Assembly (NCBI RefSeq): GCF_000003855.2
Contig: NW_003101678.1
Location: 495,493-559,492, forward strand
Length of the DNA: 64,000 nt
Source: Blastomyces gilchristii SLH14081
Taxonomy: Eukaryota > Ascomycota > Eurotiomycetes > Onygenales > Ajellomycetaceae
Reading direction: 5' to 3'
Part shown: positions 12,202 through 22,641 of the stretch, in pieces
Position numbering within the stretch: the stretch's first letter is position 1
How the letters are laid out: each line of letters starts with the position of its first letter
Made by a program: the position numbers and the translations under genes
Notes under the pieces: generated by a model
Seen by the model: only the letters and a program-made list of their open reading frames with translations
Databases searched by the model: none
Told to the model about the DNA's origin: nothing

Positions 12202-12776
12202 AGCTCTGATCTGATCAGCTTCTGGGCCCTGGATGGAATCATCAATGTTGTTTAGAATTTCTCAAGTGCTTCGGTTTTCTCCATGAGTAGTAACTTATGC
12301 CAACTCATATTTACTCACTGTCTTTGTGAATTCCTTGTCTCTTGATTTTATCAAGGTCATTTCCTCATTCTTACCTGCTCTCTTCTCATCTCTTGTCTTC
12401 TAGTACACTTAGTGATAGTATATCCTTTACAATCTCAATAGAAATCATGAGCTGAAATGAGGATTAGAGGTGATTAGAGGTATAAAAAATGAGAAATTTG
12501 GGGTTTGGCCTAGGGGTTATCTCGTTGCTAAGTGTAGGGGGTTGGGCAGGAGTAGAGTGTAATGAAGTTTGACCTGGCAAAATCCTCTGTTCGGGTGACA
12601 GAAGTTTGATTGTCGTACTGCATCTATACTATTTTCATGATTTGATTCAAACTTATCAAGCTGTATTTCTGTTTCTCTGGTACAGTAGTTGAAAGTTGCT
12701 CTCTGAGAGATAAGCATAGTGGCAGATTTTATATTTCAAAGTATTGATTGCTATACCTGGGTACAATAAAAGCTGT
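12202..12776. other. Degenerate AT-rich DNA, no gene seen
   Basis: AT-rich sequence with frequent stops lies between the 3' end of the ferric-reductase remnant and the 3' end of the cupredoxin remnant (convergent genes). One short CpG-bearing patch near 12500-12600 has no coding signal. Confidence 0.45.
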
Positions 12777-13661
12777 TCAAAGCACTAAAATCATACTAAA
12801 CACAAAGACAACAAGTAGCATCAGATGTGGAAAAACAGCCTGGCTTTCATTGCCAGTAAATGGAACAGCCCGAGGCATAGACACTTCTGATCTTCTTGTG
12901 GTTGAGTGTCAAGTGCTGCTGATGCTGCTGCTTGCCCAACTCTCATAGAATCCTGTTGGCATTGCCATTGCTGTTGTTATGAAGCCTGTTGAAGCTAAGA
13001 AATTGCTGGCTGTCATAGTTGAAAAGCCAGTTTCACAGTATTCAGTTATGAGGCCCGCTGATGCTGGGAAATTGATGACTGTCATGACTGGAAAGCTAGT
13101 TTCTAGAACAGAGTTTGAGGTTGTAGTTTCATGCTTCTCTTTCACATTTGCCAGGAATTGCTCCATCTGATCACCAGGGTTGAGAGCAAATACCATGCCT
13201 GCATGGCAGTGAGAGGTTGGGTGAATCTGTCGACAAAAGAATCACTGGGAATTCAGAGAGTTGACAGTGAATGACATTAATAGGCCTGAGCGATTTGAGG
13301 GATTGAATCGGGTAAAGCCAGAATCAAATTGCTGCAACGGTGTGCATGGAGATTGAAGGCTTGACTGTGTCAAAGTGTGGTTTGACTGGTAGAATTCAAA
13401 GATCATCAGATCACCGATGTTGATGTTGAGATGGTTCGGTTCAAATTCAATTCCATCATGAACACTCACATTGACTTTGTGGGTAGTATGTGGGGGTTTT
13501 GAAGCATCAATGAAGACTGACTGCTCTAGCCTGTCTGCTTGTTAGCTCGGAGGCATTAACTGAGGGGTTGAATTGACATACTCCATCTGAAGAGCAAGGG
13601 TAGAGCTGATGTTAAGCAAGCTGAATAGAGCAAGAGCTGTGAGCATTTTGCAGTGACTCAT
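12777..13661 (-). pseudogene. Secreted cupredoxin-domain, GPI-tail serine-rich-type protein, broken
   Basis: A single 295-codon frame runs from an ATG at 13661-13659 to TGA at 12779-12777 with three internal stops and no frameshift. It begins with a signal-peptide-like segment (KMLTALALFSLLNISSTLAL). A cupredoxin domain follows: FEPNHLNINIGDLMIFEFY, NHTLTQSSLQSPC, FDSGF, then FFCRQ and SHCHAGMVFALNP with the Cys/His/Met copper-ligand layout. A Ser/Thr-rich stalk and a hydrophobic C-terminal tail (LMLLVVFVFSMILVL) typical of GPI-anchored proteins come last. The stops are TAA at 13542-13544 (CAA expected), TGA at 13242-13244 (the Trp of WFxCRQ expected, TGG) and TGA at 12909-12911. All three fit RIP-type transitions. 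Such proteins are extracellular in fungi; copper binding in this copy is inferred. Confidence 0.78.
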
Positions 13662-14061
13662 CTGATCTCAAGAATCTTTTGATAATCAAGATGGTTTGAT
13701 GAATTCATTTATCATCTTCAATCATCTCACTTTTTAACACAATGATATCTCTTGTCAGTATTGTGGCCAGTGGCCATGGTTTAACAACTACAATGAAAGG
13801 TGGCTGTTGGCCATGAATTATTATCATGGCATCATCGCAAATCTCGTGGCCCCCTTTTTTAATATAAATTGATGTTAAGACATCACTCTCAACAGGCTTT
13901 TATCATACACAATCAATTACTCAAAAATCAGTTGATCTGATTCTGCCATTGCTTATCTGAATCACACTGCTCAAATTTGAATCCAAGCATCTTTATACCT
14001 GAACTTGTTAAGATACTTCGCTGGTCGAAACTATCATCTCTTTTGCAAGAAGCTCCCAGTC
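13662..14061. other. Divergent intergenic region
   Basis: AT-rich DNA lies between the minus-strand cupredoxin remnant and the plus-strand RING gene, presumably carrying both promoters. No gene is seen. Confidence 0.5.
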
Positions 14062-16200
14062 ATGCCTTCGAATTCGTCCAAGGGAAAGGCTCCTGAGCTT
14101 AACCTATCCACCTCACCTCCACTTTCTCCTCTGACTGAGAGATCAGAGAGCCCAGAAAACCCTTTTCCTGAAGGAACTTTTCAGGCAAATTCTTCTGCTG
14201 CAGGCCAGGACCTCACGGAAAGATTGGCGGCCTTGAAGCAAACTCCAGATCCCAGAGTTCCTCCTGGGAACACAAATTCTTCTGTTGCTGGTTCATCCTC
14301 ATCTCAAACATCTGCAACGGCAAACCAGAATTCAGCGCCCGGAGGTATTCCTGAAGATGGGGATACAAACGAGGAGGAGTGGAATGATGACATGCTCGAT
14401 GATATAATACCTGACGAAGAGATTGACAATGATGACTCTCTAACAGAAGAAGAGAAAGAAGAAAAGAAGAAACTTTCTCGGAGAGCTGAAGCCCTTTTCG
14501 AATCAGATACTCGTGACAAGAGGGCGGACAAGGATTTCCTTCCAGGATTGAATGTTTCCTACTTTGACCGAATTCACATTGCCAACTGCATGTACCGTGC
14601 TGATGAGAATGACTACTATCAACTTCTTGGGCTCCCTCACGACGCGACAGAAGAAATGGCGGCTTGGAGCATCAAGAAACTTGACATGATATTGGACGTT
14701 CATACCTGCTCCAATGAAGCTGAATTTAGGGTTGTTGCAAAGGCCAAAGAGAGTAAGTTTCTCCCATCATCCATGCGAGTCTTTGCTAACATATAATGTG
14801 GCTAGAGTTGGCAACCATTACAGCCAAGGTCATCGAAACCAGAGCGGGCATTGCAAATGAGCTTGAAAGAGTGCAGATACAACACCTGGGAGAGCCATTG
14901 GTGAAAGCGCATCGAGATGCACATATGAAGGCGACCACTCCCTTAAAAAGACTTTATACTGCATTCCAGCGTGGTGAAATGATCATAGGTGGTGTTCACA
15001 ATCTAGAAAAGCCAAGCACAATGGTTCTTGCGCAACTGGACGCTATCGAGAGAATCAACCAATCTCTGACGCAATGGAACAGTGAACGAGGCTTGACCTC
15101 GACTTTTGGAACGATTGAAATCTCGAAACTACAGGCTGTCTGGAAACGTGTGAAGGAAGGCGGGTCTACAGATAACATACAGCTCCCCAATACATATCCT
15201 TTAGGCTGGACGAAGCTACCTCCGCAAGCAGAATACACATATGCTGACGATGCCGTTGAGAAGTATTGGATACCGGCCTGGAACCATGTCACAGCAGCTG
15301 CTCAGAATCTTTGGAGAGCTTACCGTGATAATGGGGATGTTGATGCAGCCCGGAGAGAACTGGAGACCAAGTGTTCCGATACATGGCCTGAAATTCAGAG
15401 ATTGAATAAGGAGAACAAACAGCTTCTCTATGCTCATGGACTGGATTCCCAAGTCATTGATATGATATACCTGAGGCTATTCACTGCATACACGCAAGGT
15501 GACCGCGTCGCTTATGACAATCTCAAGAGAGTTCAGGAGAATTGGCTGGAGTCCAACGGCTTGGAACCAGTATGGTGTCCTGATTATCCTGAAGTGCCAT
15601 ATCAGCAACCAAACCAGAACCCTCCACCTCCTGAAAACCAGAGCCTTCCACCTCCTGAAAACCACCCCTCACCTCCGGGAAACCAGAACCCTTCACCCCC
15701 CGAAAACCAGAACTCTTCACCTCCCGAAAACCAGAGCCTTCCACCTCCCGAAAACCAGAACCCCTCGCCTCCCGAAAACCACCCCTCACCTCTGGGAAAC
15801 CAGGCCCCCCAACCTCCTCGAGACCAGACTCCCCCACCTCCCAGAGACCAGACTCCCCCACCTCCCGGAGACCAGACTCCCCAACCTCCTGGAGACCAGA
15901 TTCCTTCACCTCCTGGAAACCAGACCTTCTCACCTCCCAGAGACCAGAATCCTCCAGGCCTCAGAGACAGAACACCTCCGCCTCATGGTTGCCCTGTATG
16001 CATGTCAGGTTTGAATGGAACCCGACGTGCAAGATGCAGGCAATGCTGGCATGTAATGCACACAGACTGTCTAGAGCAGTGGTCTCAGTGAAGTAGTCAG
16101 AGTGGTCATATGCAAGATGCACACTGCCCACACTGGTGAGTTGAACAATCTTGTATTGAAACAGCTTTGCTAACTGATCTGCATAGTTGTGCCACCCAGG
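14062..16200 (+). pseudogene. Proline-repeat RING-H2-type protein with a premature stop
   Basis: Exon 1 runs from ATG 14062 to 14752. An intron at 14753-14805 has GTAAGT, a GCTAAC branch and TAG. Exon 2 is open to TGA at 16089-16091. The protein has a disordered Ser/Pro N-terminus, an acidic DDMLDDIIPDEEID-type region, an alpha-helical middle of about 350 residues that I do not recognise, a Pro-rich repeat array, and a C-terminal RING-H2 start (CPVCM, CRQCWHVMHTDCLEQW). Past the TGA the same frame supplies the last RING ligands (CPH plus Cys). That Cys codon would be completed across an intron from 16135 (GTGAGT) to a CATAG acceptor near 16190. The stop stands where Arg (CGA) is likely, so one C-to-T change probably truncated a complete RING-H2. 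RING-H2 proteins are usually E3 ubiquitin ligases; that role here is inferred. Downstream exons are eroded. Confidence 0.65.
15607..15980. repeat. About 15-unit 24-bp coding minisatellite
   Basis: About fifteen imperfect units, mostly of 24 bp (a few of 21), encode variants of ENQNPSPP, GDQTPQPP and RDQTPPPP inside the RING-protein gene. Early units carry EN, middle and late ones GN, RD or GD. This shows two or more rounds of expansion. The reading frame is preserved throughout. Confidence 0.85.
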
Positions 16201-17201
16201 GGTATAATCTCATTGAACTGCTGGTTCCAACTCAATCATCATGAAATGGCCGGAGGGGTCAGAAGATCACTATTCATTCATGTAGAGTGACTTGAAATAT
16301 TCAACCTGGATATACAGCAGCAGGAGAAAAAATCATCTGGATGCAGATGTACAGAAATAACAGTCATGCTGTGGTTGAAACTGGAGATGGTGGCCATGTG
16401 CTTCACACACAGTCAGAAGCCGGAGGGCGAACAGTTCTTGAGGCAGCAGAGAGAGTAGAAACCCCAAAGATGAGTGGCCCTAATGAGTGAAAGCAGTTGA
16501 AGGGACAGATTGAAAACATGAGAGAATACAGTGTCAAAGTTGTGGCTGTTGAAGAATGGGACAAATTCTCAAAAGCATTGCCTTTTGTTGTTTGTGTCTT
16601 CTTTCATCACTTGAAGGGGGTTTACACAGAGATTTGTGAGTCTCACTCTAACTTGAAACTGCTTGTGAGACAGAGGGCTGGAGAGCAGATGCTTGCTGAA
16701 GCCATGACCCCTGAGGGCTCAGATGTCACAGATGTCGAGGAGGCACTTGAAGATTTGCTTGGGATTTCTCACCTGGATAGACAGAGATTCCAAGCAGAAG
16801 AACTTCATTGAAGGGCTGAAATGTTAGAGATGAAGGTGGAACAGGAACAGTCATGTTTGACAATACCAGAAGACTGAGTGGAACTCAATCATCATTGAAT
16901 TGCTTATCAGATTATATTTGGCTTCTTGAGCTTGTGTCTTATGACTAATCTGGGTTGATGAAACCATCTATTCATTCCTTTAGTTAGTTTCTTACACTGT
17001 TGTCTTGGAGTTTTGCATCTCATTAATCTTAATATTTTAAATAAATCTATCTCTTCTTTCTCCGCAATATTTTGCTGCATCTTAAACTTCATCTTGTGAT
17101 GTACATTACCCTATAAGAGGGATGATGGTATTCACATAACTGCATGAGACTTGTTGATAGATAGAAAGCTGGTGCTTTGATTGAGCCAGTGTATTCTCTA
17201 T
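16201..17201. other. Degenerate tract with one open fragment
   Basis: A plus-strand fragment at 16497-16811 (about 104 codons, Glu/Leu-rich, alpha-helical, ending in AEELH) could be an eroded downstream exon of the preceding RING gene or a separate gene. I do not recognise it. The rest, especially 16860-17190, is AT-rich and stop-rich. Confidence 0.4.
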
Positions 17202-17805
17202 CTAGTAACTCTTGATATAACCAGTGATATTCTGGCGACATGACCCACAGGTCATTGCATCAGAAGAAAGGCATTGTGAGCAAAACCTATGTCCACATAG
17301 AAGGGTTTTCCATTCCAGCGGGATAGTGTAACATATTGAACATTGACATCGATGCTCCAGCTCGCGGATTTTGGCCTCAAGCTCGCTGATCTGCTCATCT
17401 TTCCTAATCATTTCCACAAGCAGGTGTTGCACTTTTTCTTCCGGATTTTTCATCTTTGCATGCTCTGCTTCCCAAACCTCGTGGATTTTCTGGTTTGCTG
17501 TTTCCTATCCCAATATCAGCACAGAAAGATTTCTGCCAAGAGAAGAGGCTTACCAAAACCATGTCCAAGCTGGATATTTTATGTTTCTTCCGTGGCTGCG
17601 ACGTTTCGGATGCTTCCAAGGATACTAGGTTGTCAAATAAAGCCTCGTGCGCTGGATAGCTGTCATCTGTGCAGGGTCTCTTCTCCCGTGGCTCTCGTGG
17701 CTCTCGTGGCAGGGACGGCGGCTCATCCACCTCTGTATCTGAACTGTCGATGATGATGATGTCGCGGAGTTTGTTGTGGGGAAGGTCAGGTTCAGCTGAA
17801 GCCAT
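17202..17805 (-). CDS. Small coiled-coil C3HC4 RING-finger protein, two exons
   Basis: Exon 1 (17805-17554) starts at the first ATG. The intron (17553-17505, 49 nt) has GTAAGC, a CTGAT-like branch and ATAG. Exon 2 (17504-17202) ends in TGA. The product is about 184 residues, with a disordered N-terminus bearing an acidic IIIIDSSDTEVDE stretch, PREPREPRE, and a basic QPRKKHK that could be a nuclear signal. A heptad-type coiled coil (RKDEQISELEAKIRELEH) precedes a complete C3HC4 RING: CSIC, CGHRFCSQC and CGSC. IIIIDSSDTE resembles a SUMO-interacting motif, so a SUMO-targeted ubiquitin ligase is one possibility; E3 activity is inferred from the family. Unlike its neighbours the frame is uninterrupted and splice signals are intact, so this may be the only functional gene in the element block. 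Confidence 0.75.
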
Positions 17806-18497
17806 GATTGAATGATCGATGTGCACGGAGATACTGCTGGCTTGAAAAGGCTCATACAGCAAGCAGACAATTCCAGATCAGAAGTCACGCGAGCAAAAAA
17901 AAAAAAAAAAAGAATGATGGGGAACTCCAGGAGGGAACATGCTCTTTTATGTTCACTCTGTCGCCTTGGACTATGTATGCCCCTCGATAGGTCTTAATCT
18001 TGCAGTGGTAGGATGGGAAGTGGAAAAGGAATTGAAAGAAAGATGGATTCAAGGCGGGAGGGAGCCGATATATATACCGGGGCGGGGAGGGCGGGGAAGG
18101 CAGCGACGCAGCTTCAGCTGTCCCATTCTTCAAGAGTTCTTATTGGTAGTCAATGAAACCTGGCCATGCAGAAATGGTAGGCCCAAGCTGTGCTGGGAAG
18201 TTGTCATAGGCCTAGTTAGGACAAGGAGCTCTTTGCATATCATTGTGATCTCAGCTGTGGAGTTATCTTTGCGAGTTCACAAATGTCTAAAATTTTTTGA
18301 TGTCTTTCTAGCATACAAAGTTAGCAAGAATATAATAAGAAGCTGCATGCTATATTGTCATGATCTTTGCAAACTGATAGGAAAATTATTTATGAAGAAC
18401 ACATAAGCAGTTGAGGATCAATGTTCTTCAGTGAGATTTTGTTCACAGAGAGTTTCAACCACTTCCCAGACTCAAGTCCATCTCCTGCTGGCTGCTC
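17806..18497. other. Intergenic region upstream of the RING gene
   Basis: Contains an A-run at about 17895-17911 and a TATA-like tatatata next to a G-rich block at 18068-18105 that may belong to a promoter. The rest is non-coding. Open frames here have no protein character. Confidence 0.4.
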
Positions 18498-21118
18498 TCA
18501 TTTTAACTTCTCTCGTTTTTGATGTTGAAGCCGTTTAGTGCGCTGCGAGCGTTTGTCGAGATCATAGGCATGTGTCATCCTGGCGTGGTGTAGGAAAGAC
18601 AACTCATCTGGGAAAGGTTGTGGCTCACAACCGTCACAGGTGCATGGTAACTGACCAGAAGATTTTGCGAAATGTGTTTGCTGAAGATGCCGCCTCACTG
18701 AAGCAATGTCCCGGAATTTATGCGACGCTTTACCCTGCTGTGCCATCGACTTTCCATAACAAAGAATGCAATATTGAGTGGGCACCTCGAGAAGTCCAGA
18801 TTGCGTGGTTAAGCTGATATTGTCATGGGATCCTCTGCTGTCTGGGTCCTAGTTGAATCTCTTTCCCCTTTGCGAAGGCTCGGAGAGCCTGCAGAGAGCT
18901 ATAAGATCCTCGGTAACTTGAATTTGTCTCTTGCGCAGCTGCTCACCGTCAAAGGTTTCTGATTCAGGACCATAGAATGAATCAATAAGTCGTTTTCGTT
19001 CACTTGAAAAGTGCTTCGGAACTGGCTCTTCACTCTCATCAACATGAGAATCATCATACTCCTCTCCCGCAAGTAATCGTAAAATCTCCTTGTCCACCTC
19101 TTCTGCACCAATATTAAGAAAAAAGTCATCTCTCTCCTTCTTGTGTAACTGCCTCGTGAGAGTGTTTCTCTTGCTAGGCAGTTCTTTTTTGACTGAAAGA
19201 TACTGCTGATAAAGATCTGGGCAGATGCTTTGCCCTCTTTGCACTTTTCCAGCCACTGATATTATTTGTTCCTTTAGTGCTCCTTGTCGCTGTCTCAGTC
19301 TCAGGATCGTAGGATGCTCGCGTACTGCTCTTTTCACGGTGTCCGAAGCTCTGCTGCCAGGTGCTCGTGTGTCCCGGTGTCTCATCTGGCTCATGGCTAG
19401 CTCAAGCACTTCGTTGTGGTGGGGTCGTAAGAGGACAAAAAATTGCATATCCCGCTTTACATTGTGATCGTGATAATTTTTTTCGTAAACATTTGAACCG
19501 TTATGACCAAGAATTCTTTTCCGCTCCGCCTTGGTGAACTTATCTAGAACCAATAAGTAAATATTGGCTGCCTAATGGAGTAAAAAGACGTACCGTTTGC
19601 TGTATTAGCCACCCAGCGTCTATCAGCATAGAAGGACATGTCCATGAAGCCCGCATCCCGAACAAGTGCTGTGTTGGCTTTATTGGCCACGCTGTACGAC
19701 ATTGATTGCTTTTCATCAATGGAGTGCAAGCCGGCATCGTCCGTTTTCATACATCGAAGCACAGGTTTGTTTAGCACCTTGTCCTTCCATCGAAATGGGA
19801 GAGATCCCCTATGGCGGGGGACTCTCAAGCTCCAGAACAGTTTCGGCGTGAGATGCTCATTTTGAAAGGCCTCATCTCGAAATGCCAGCGCTACTATCTG
19901 GGCGATGGGGCAGTATACCAGCTTGTAATCGCCATGAACAAAGAATCTAGTCCTATAAAATGACACATTGGTACTTGGTTCCTTCTCAACATATTGTAGG
20001 ATGTAGTCTTACCCCTCTGCGCCCTCCGGCTTGCCTTTCAAGTTTCGAAAATCGATGATTGCACACGGGATACTCCCATTGGGTATAGGTAGAAGAAATA
20101 GTTCGATGTCTTTCCACAATACAGTTTTTGGCAGACTGTTCAAAGATGTATATCGCGGAAGATCACTCTTGAATCCATCGGAGGCCGCCTTGGGTTTCGC
20201 TGTCTGAGGGTCCTTTGGTAAAATCTCACCGGGTCGTGAGCCAGTTATTGCTAGCCACATTTTCAGGGTTGCAAACTGAACCTGATCGTTGCCGTGAGGG
20301 AAATGGGTGGAGAACATCCAATGATGGCGCATGAGCACAGAGAAGACTACAACATCTGTGGTAGGCTTGTCTTTGCTTTATTGCTCACTTCGCCCTTGCG
20401 TTCGACCTGGAATTCATGTTTGAACCACTTTCCTTAAGATTAGTATCCCATTCAAATGGAAGGAAAGTAGAGTACTCAACATAGAGATTACATACCCTCT
20501 CCATTTGCTGATAAACCTCATTATCGAATCCTTTCTGCTTAAAGAAGGAGTAATATTGGCAGAGCCACTTCCAATATGTTTTATATGTCTCCAATTCTTT
20601 GTATTGGTCTAAACCCTCTATGACTCATCTCTGAAGCCAGTCAAAGAAAGTCTGATAGACTGCGATTTCTGCTCAGAGAAGATACTTCTCGTAATCCTCC
20701 TTGACATGTTCACAGTACCTGTTTCAGTACATTAGCATGTTGTAAAGGTCTGGCATAAAGACAGGAAACCAACCGACGCCAAGAACGCTCAATCACTCCT
20801 ATATTGATCCATGTTGTTTCTTTGTATTGTGGTGAAAGCCATCCACGCTGACGATAGTGTACCAGCCGGCGCCTTGTCTCTTCAGAGAAGACAGTCTCCC
20901 AGGCCTTTTCATCTAATTGCGCATATGCTGCACGTTTTCCCACCATGATGTATAGTACAGCATGCGCTAGGAAATAAGATACATAAGCAATTTAACCACA
21001 CGGAAAAGAAGGCAGAAGGCATAGATATCCATAATGAGAGACATTCTTCTAGGGTATCCATTTCTCTATATTTATCACGGAACAGTCTTAGGGCATGCCT
21101 CTTGGTACCGAGTGACAT
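18498..21118 (-). pseudogene. DUF3435-type tyrosine recombinase (Starship captain-like), mutated
   Basis: Read leftward, an N-terminal helical region (20946-20713, then about 20703-20388) is followed by HWMFSTHFPHGND and WLAITGSRPGE, the catalytic-Arg box, at about 20320-20230. An intron (20012-19953) leads to RFFVHGDYKLVYCPIAQIVALAFRDEAF. After PFRWKDKVLNKPVLR and RRWVANTAN, a 50-nt intron (19593-19544) joins DKFTKAERKRILGH with VYEKNYHDH, the His/Tyr box. The C-terminus has two zinc-finger-like motifs (CILC...HLQQTH; CTCDGC...HHARMTH), as DUF3435 proteins often do. In-frame stops are TGA at 20673-20675 and 20625-20627 (Arg expected) and TAG at 18849-18851 (Gln expected), all C-to-T compatible. 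The N-terminal start is uncertain: 21118 and 20946 are candidates, with a TTTCCTAG acceptor between them. Frame changes near 20705 and 20380 are introns or indels. The family excises and inserts Starship elements. Confidence 0.8.
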
Positions 21119-22641
21119 GGACCGCTAAAATGCCACGAAAAACGGGCCAAAAACCACGGGAATCCGTGGCCACTTCGCAATTACGCCGCTTCTTGAAGAT
21201 AATCTGACCACCACAGCCTGAGATGGAGGGACTGATGATATGTACAGTACATGTACATGTACATCGCTTTGCTGGCGAAATACACCCGTTTGGACCCTTT
21301 TTTAATTCTTTTTTTCTAATAAAAGAATGCATGCTTGGACTCCAGCCTCCCCCACCCTCTGGAGGTAAAATCCGCGGATATTTTGTGCTGGCCCCGTAGG
21401 ACCGACCAATCGCGAAGATATTTCCCCGATGAATGCAGTTGGCTAGTCTAGCTTCGGCAAGATTGAGATCTATCCTATAGAGATGATAATAATGCAATAT
21501 CAAGGTCGGAAGGAAGCAATCTTCCTGGCGAACTTGTTCGTTAGACTCGGGCTTCTAGTTGAATAACTATGGTGAGCTGAATGTCTAGTCAGATCAACCC
21601 CCATACATATAAGTTACACTATTATTCTCGTTTACTCAAAACCCTCAATACTCAACACACCTATTGAAGATAAGAATTATAATAATAATGGTCAACTCAA
21701 AGATACTATTTTTTTTTATTTTTTTTTAATATATACAGCATAGTCAGTACTCTGTATTGTGTTATGAAGAAATCAGTCCATCATTAGTGCAGGTGTACTC
21801 CGTATTTAGATGAGATTGACAAGAGGCCCTGGTTATAGCCATGATCAGGGTTGATACGTCCGACTAGTTTCCCCCGTCAGATTCCAAATGCTTGCTCCAT
21901 GGTCAAGTTATGAAAGAAGAAGTTCACCGCATGCCCTCGCTCCAATCCTACCTCTTATTATTGCTCCCCCCCTAATAACTCTCTCTTCGCCCTACCACCC
22001 GCCCCGGGGCTGGCTAACACCGTTAGCCTTCCTTGGGCTCTATCTTTCCTGCGCTAACGCCAAACTTACATACGCCGCGGAGTAACTAAGTTAGTTAAAG
22101 AGATTTGGAGAAAAGCAAGCAGATTTTCCATGTTATTTCATTATTTGAACTGTGTTTTCCCCCTCAGCGGCCTATGCGTGCGTGCTGCGCCTGTTATCCT
22201 GGGACTCCACGATAACTCCCCGAGTTAATAATAGATATTTCACCCCCTTGGAAGCGGGCTCAGGGTCATGCTGAGGGCGGCTGCTTACCAGCCCTGGTGG
22301 AATGAGCAAAATGCATTCCTTCGCTTCTGATTCTCGATTTAGCAACAAGCCCTAGCGAATATGTTATTTTCAGCCTCCCTAATTTGCTGTACGGGGTATT
22401 GGGAGCTAGTTGCTACGCTGTATGTGGGCAGGGCTGACACTTTGAATCCTCTCCTATCTCCAGCCCTTCATTAGGGTCGACATGAAAATTCATATAAGAT
22501 CCTGCCGTGCCCCTATGTTCGTCGTAGTATCATTCAACACAACAGATCCAAACCCATAGCTAAAGGATCAATACACCCTTCCCGCATCTTTTTCTGCATC
22601 TTTTTTTCTTTTTTATATTCAGTTTCCTTTCGGTCTTTCCA
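21119..22641. other. Putative element boundary and subtilase promoter region
   Basis: This lies between the start of the captain-like gene (left, minus) and the subtilase (right, plus). It includes a self-complementary tgtaca-rich cluster at 21241-21264 and a T-run at 21711-21728. Base composition turns normal by about 21.9 kb. If the Starship reading is right, the element's 5' end should lie here. I cannot fix the edge without the distal end or an empty site. 22400-22641 probably holds the subtilase promoter and 5' UTR, with a CT-rich tract just before the ATG. Confidence 0.5.

Noticed and set aside
15523..15933. Minus-strand Gly/Glu-rich repeat frame
   Set aside because: Exact antisense shadow of the proline-repeat minisatellite.
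21075..21503. Minus-strand 142-codon frame upstream of the captain
   Set aside because: No similarity to DUF3435 N-termini and low-complexity; more likely 5' flank.
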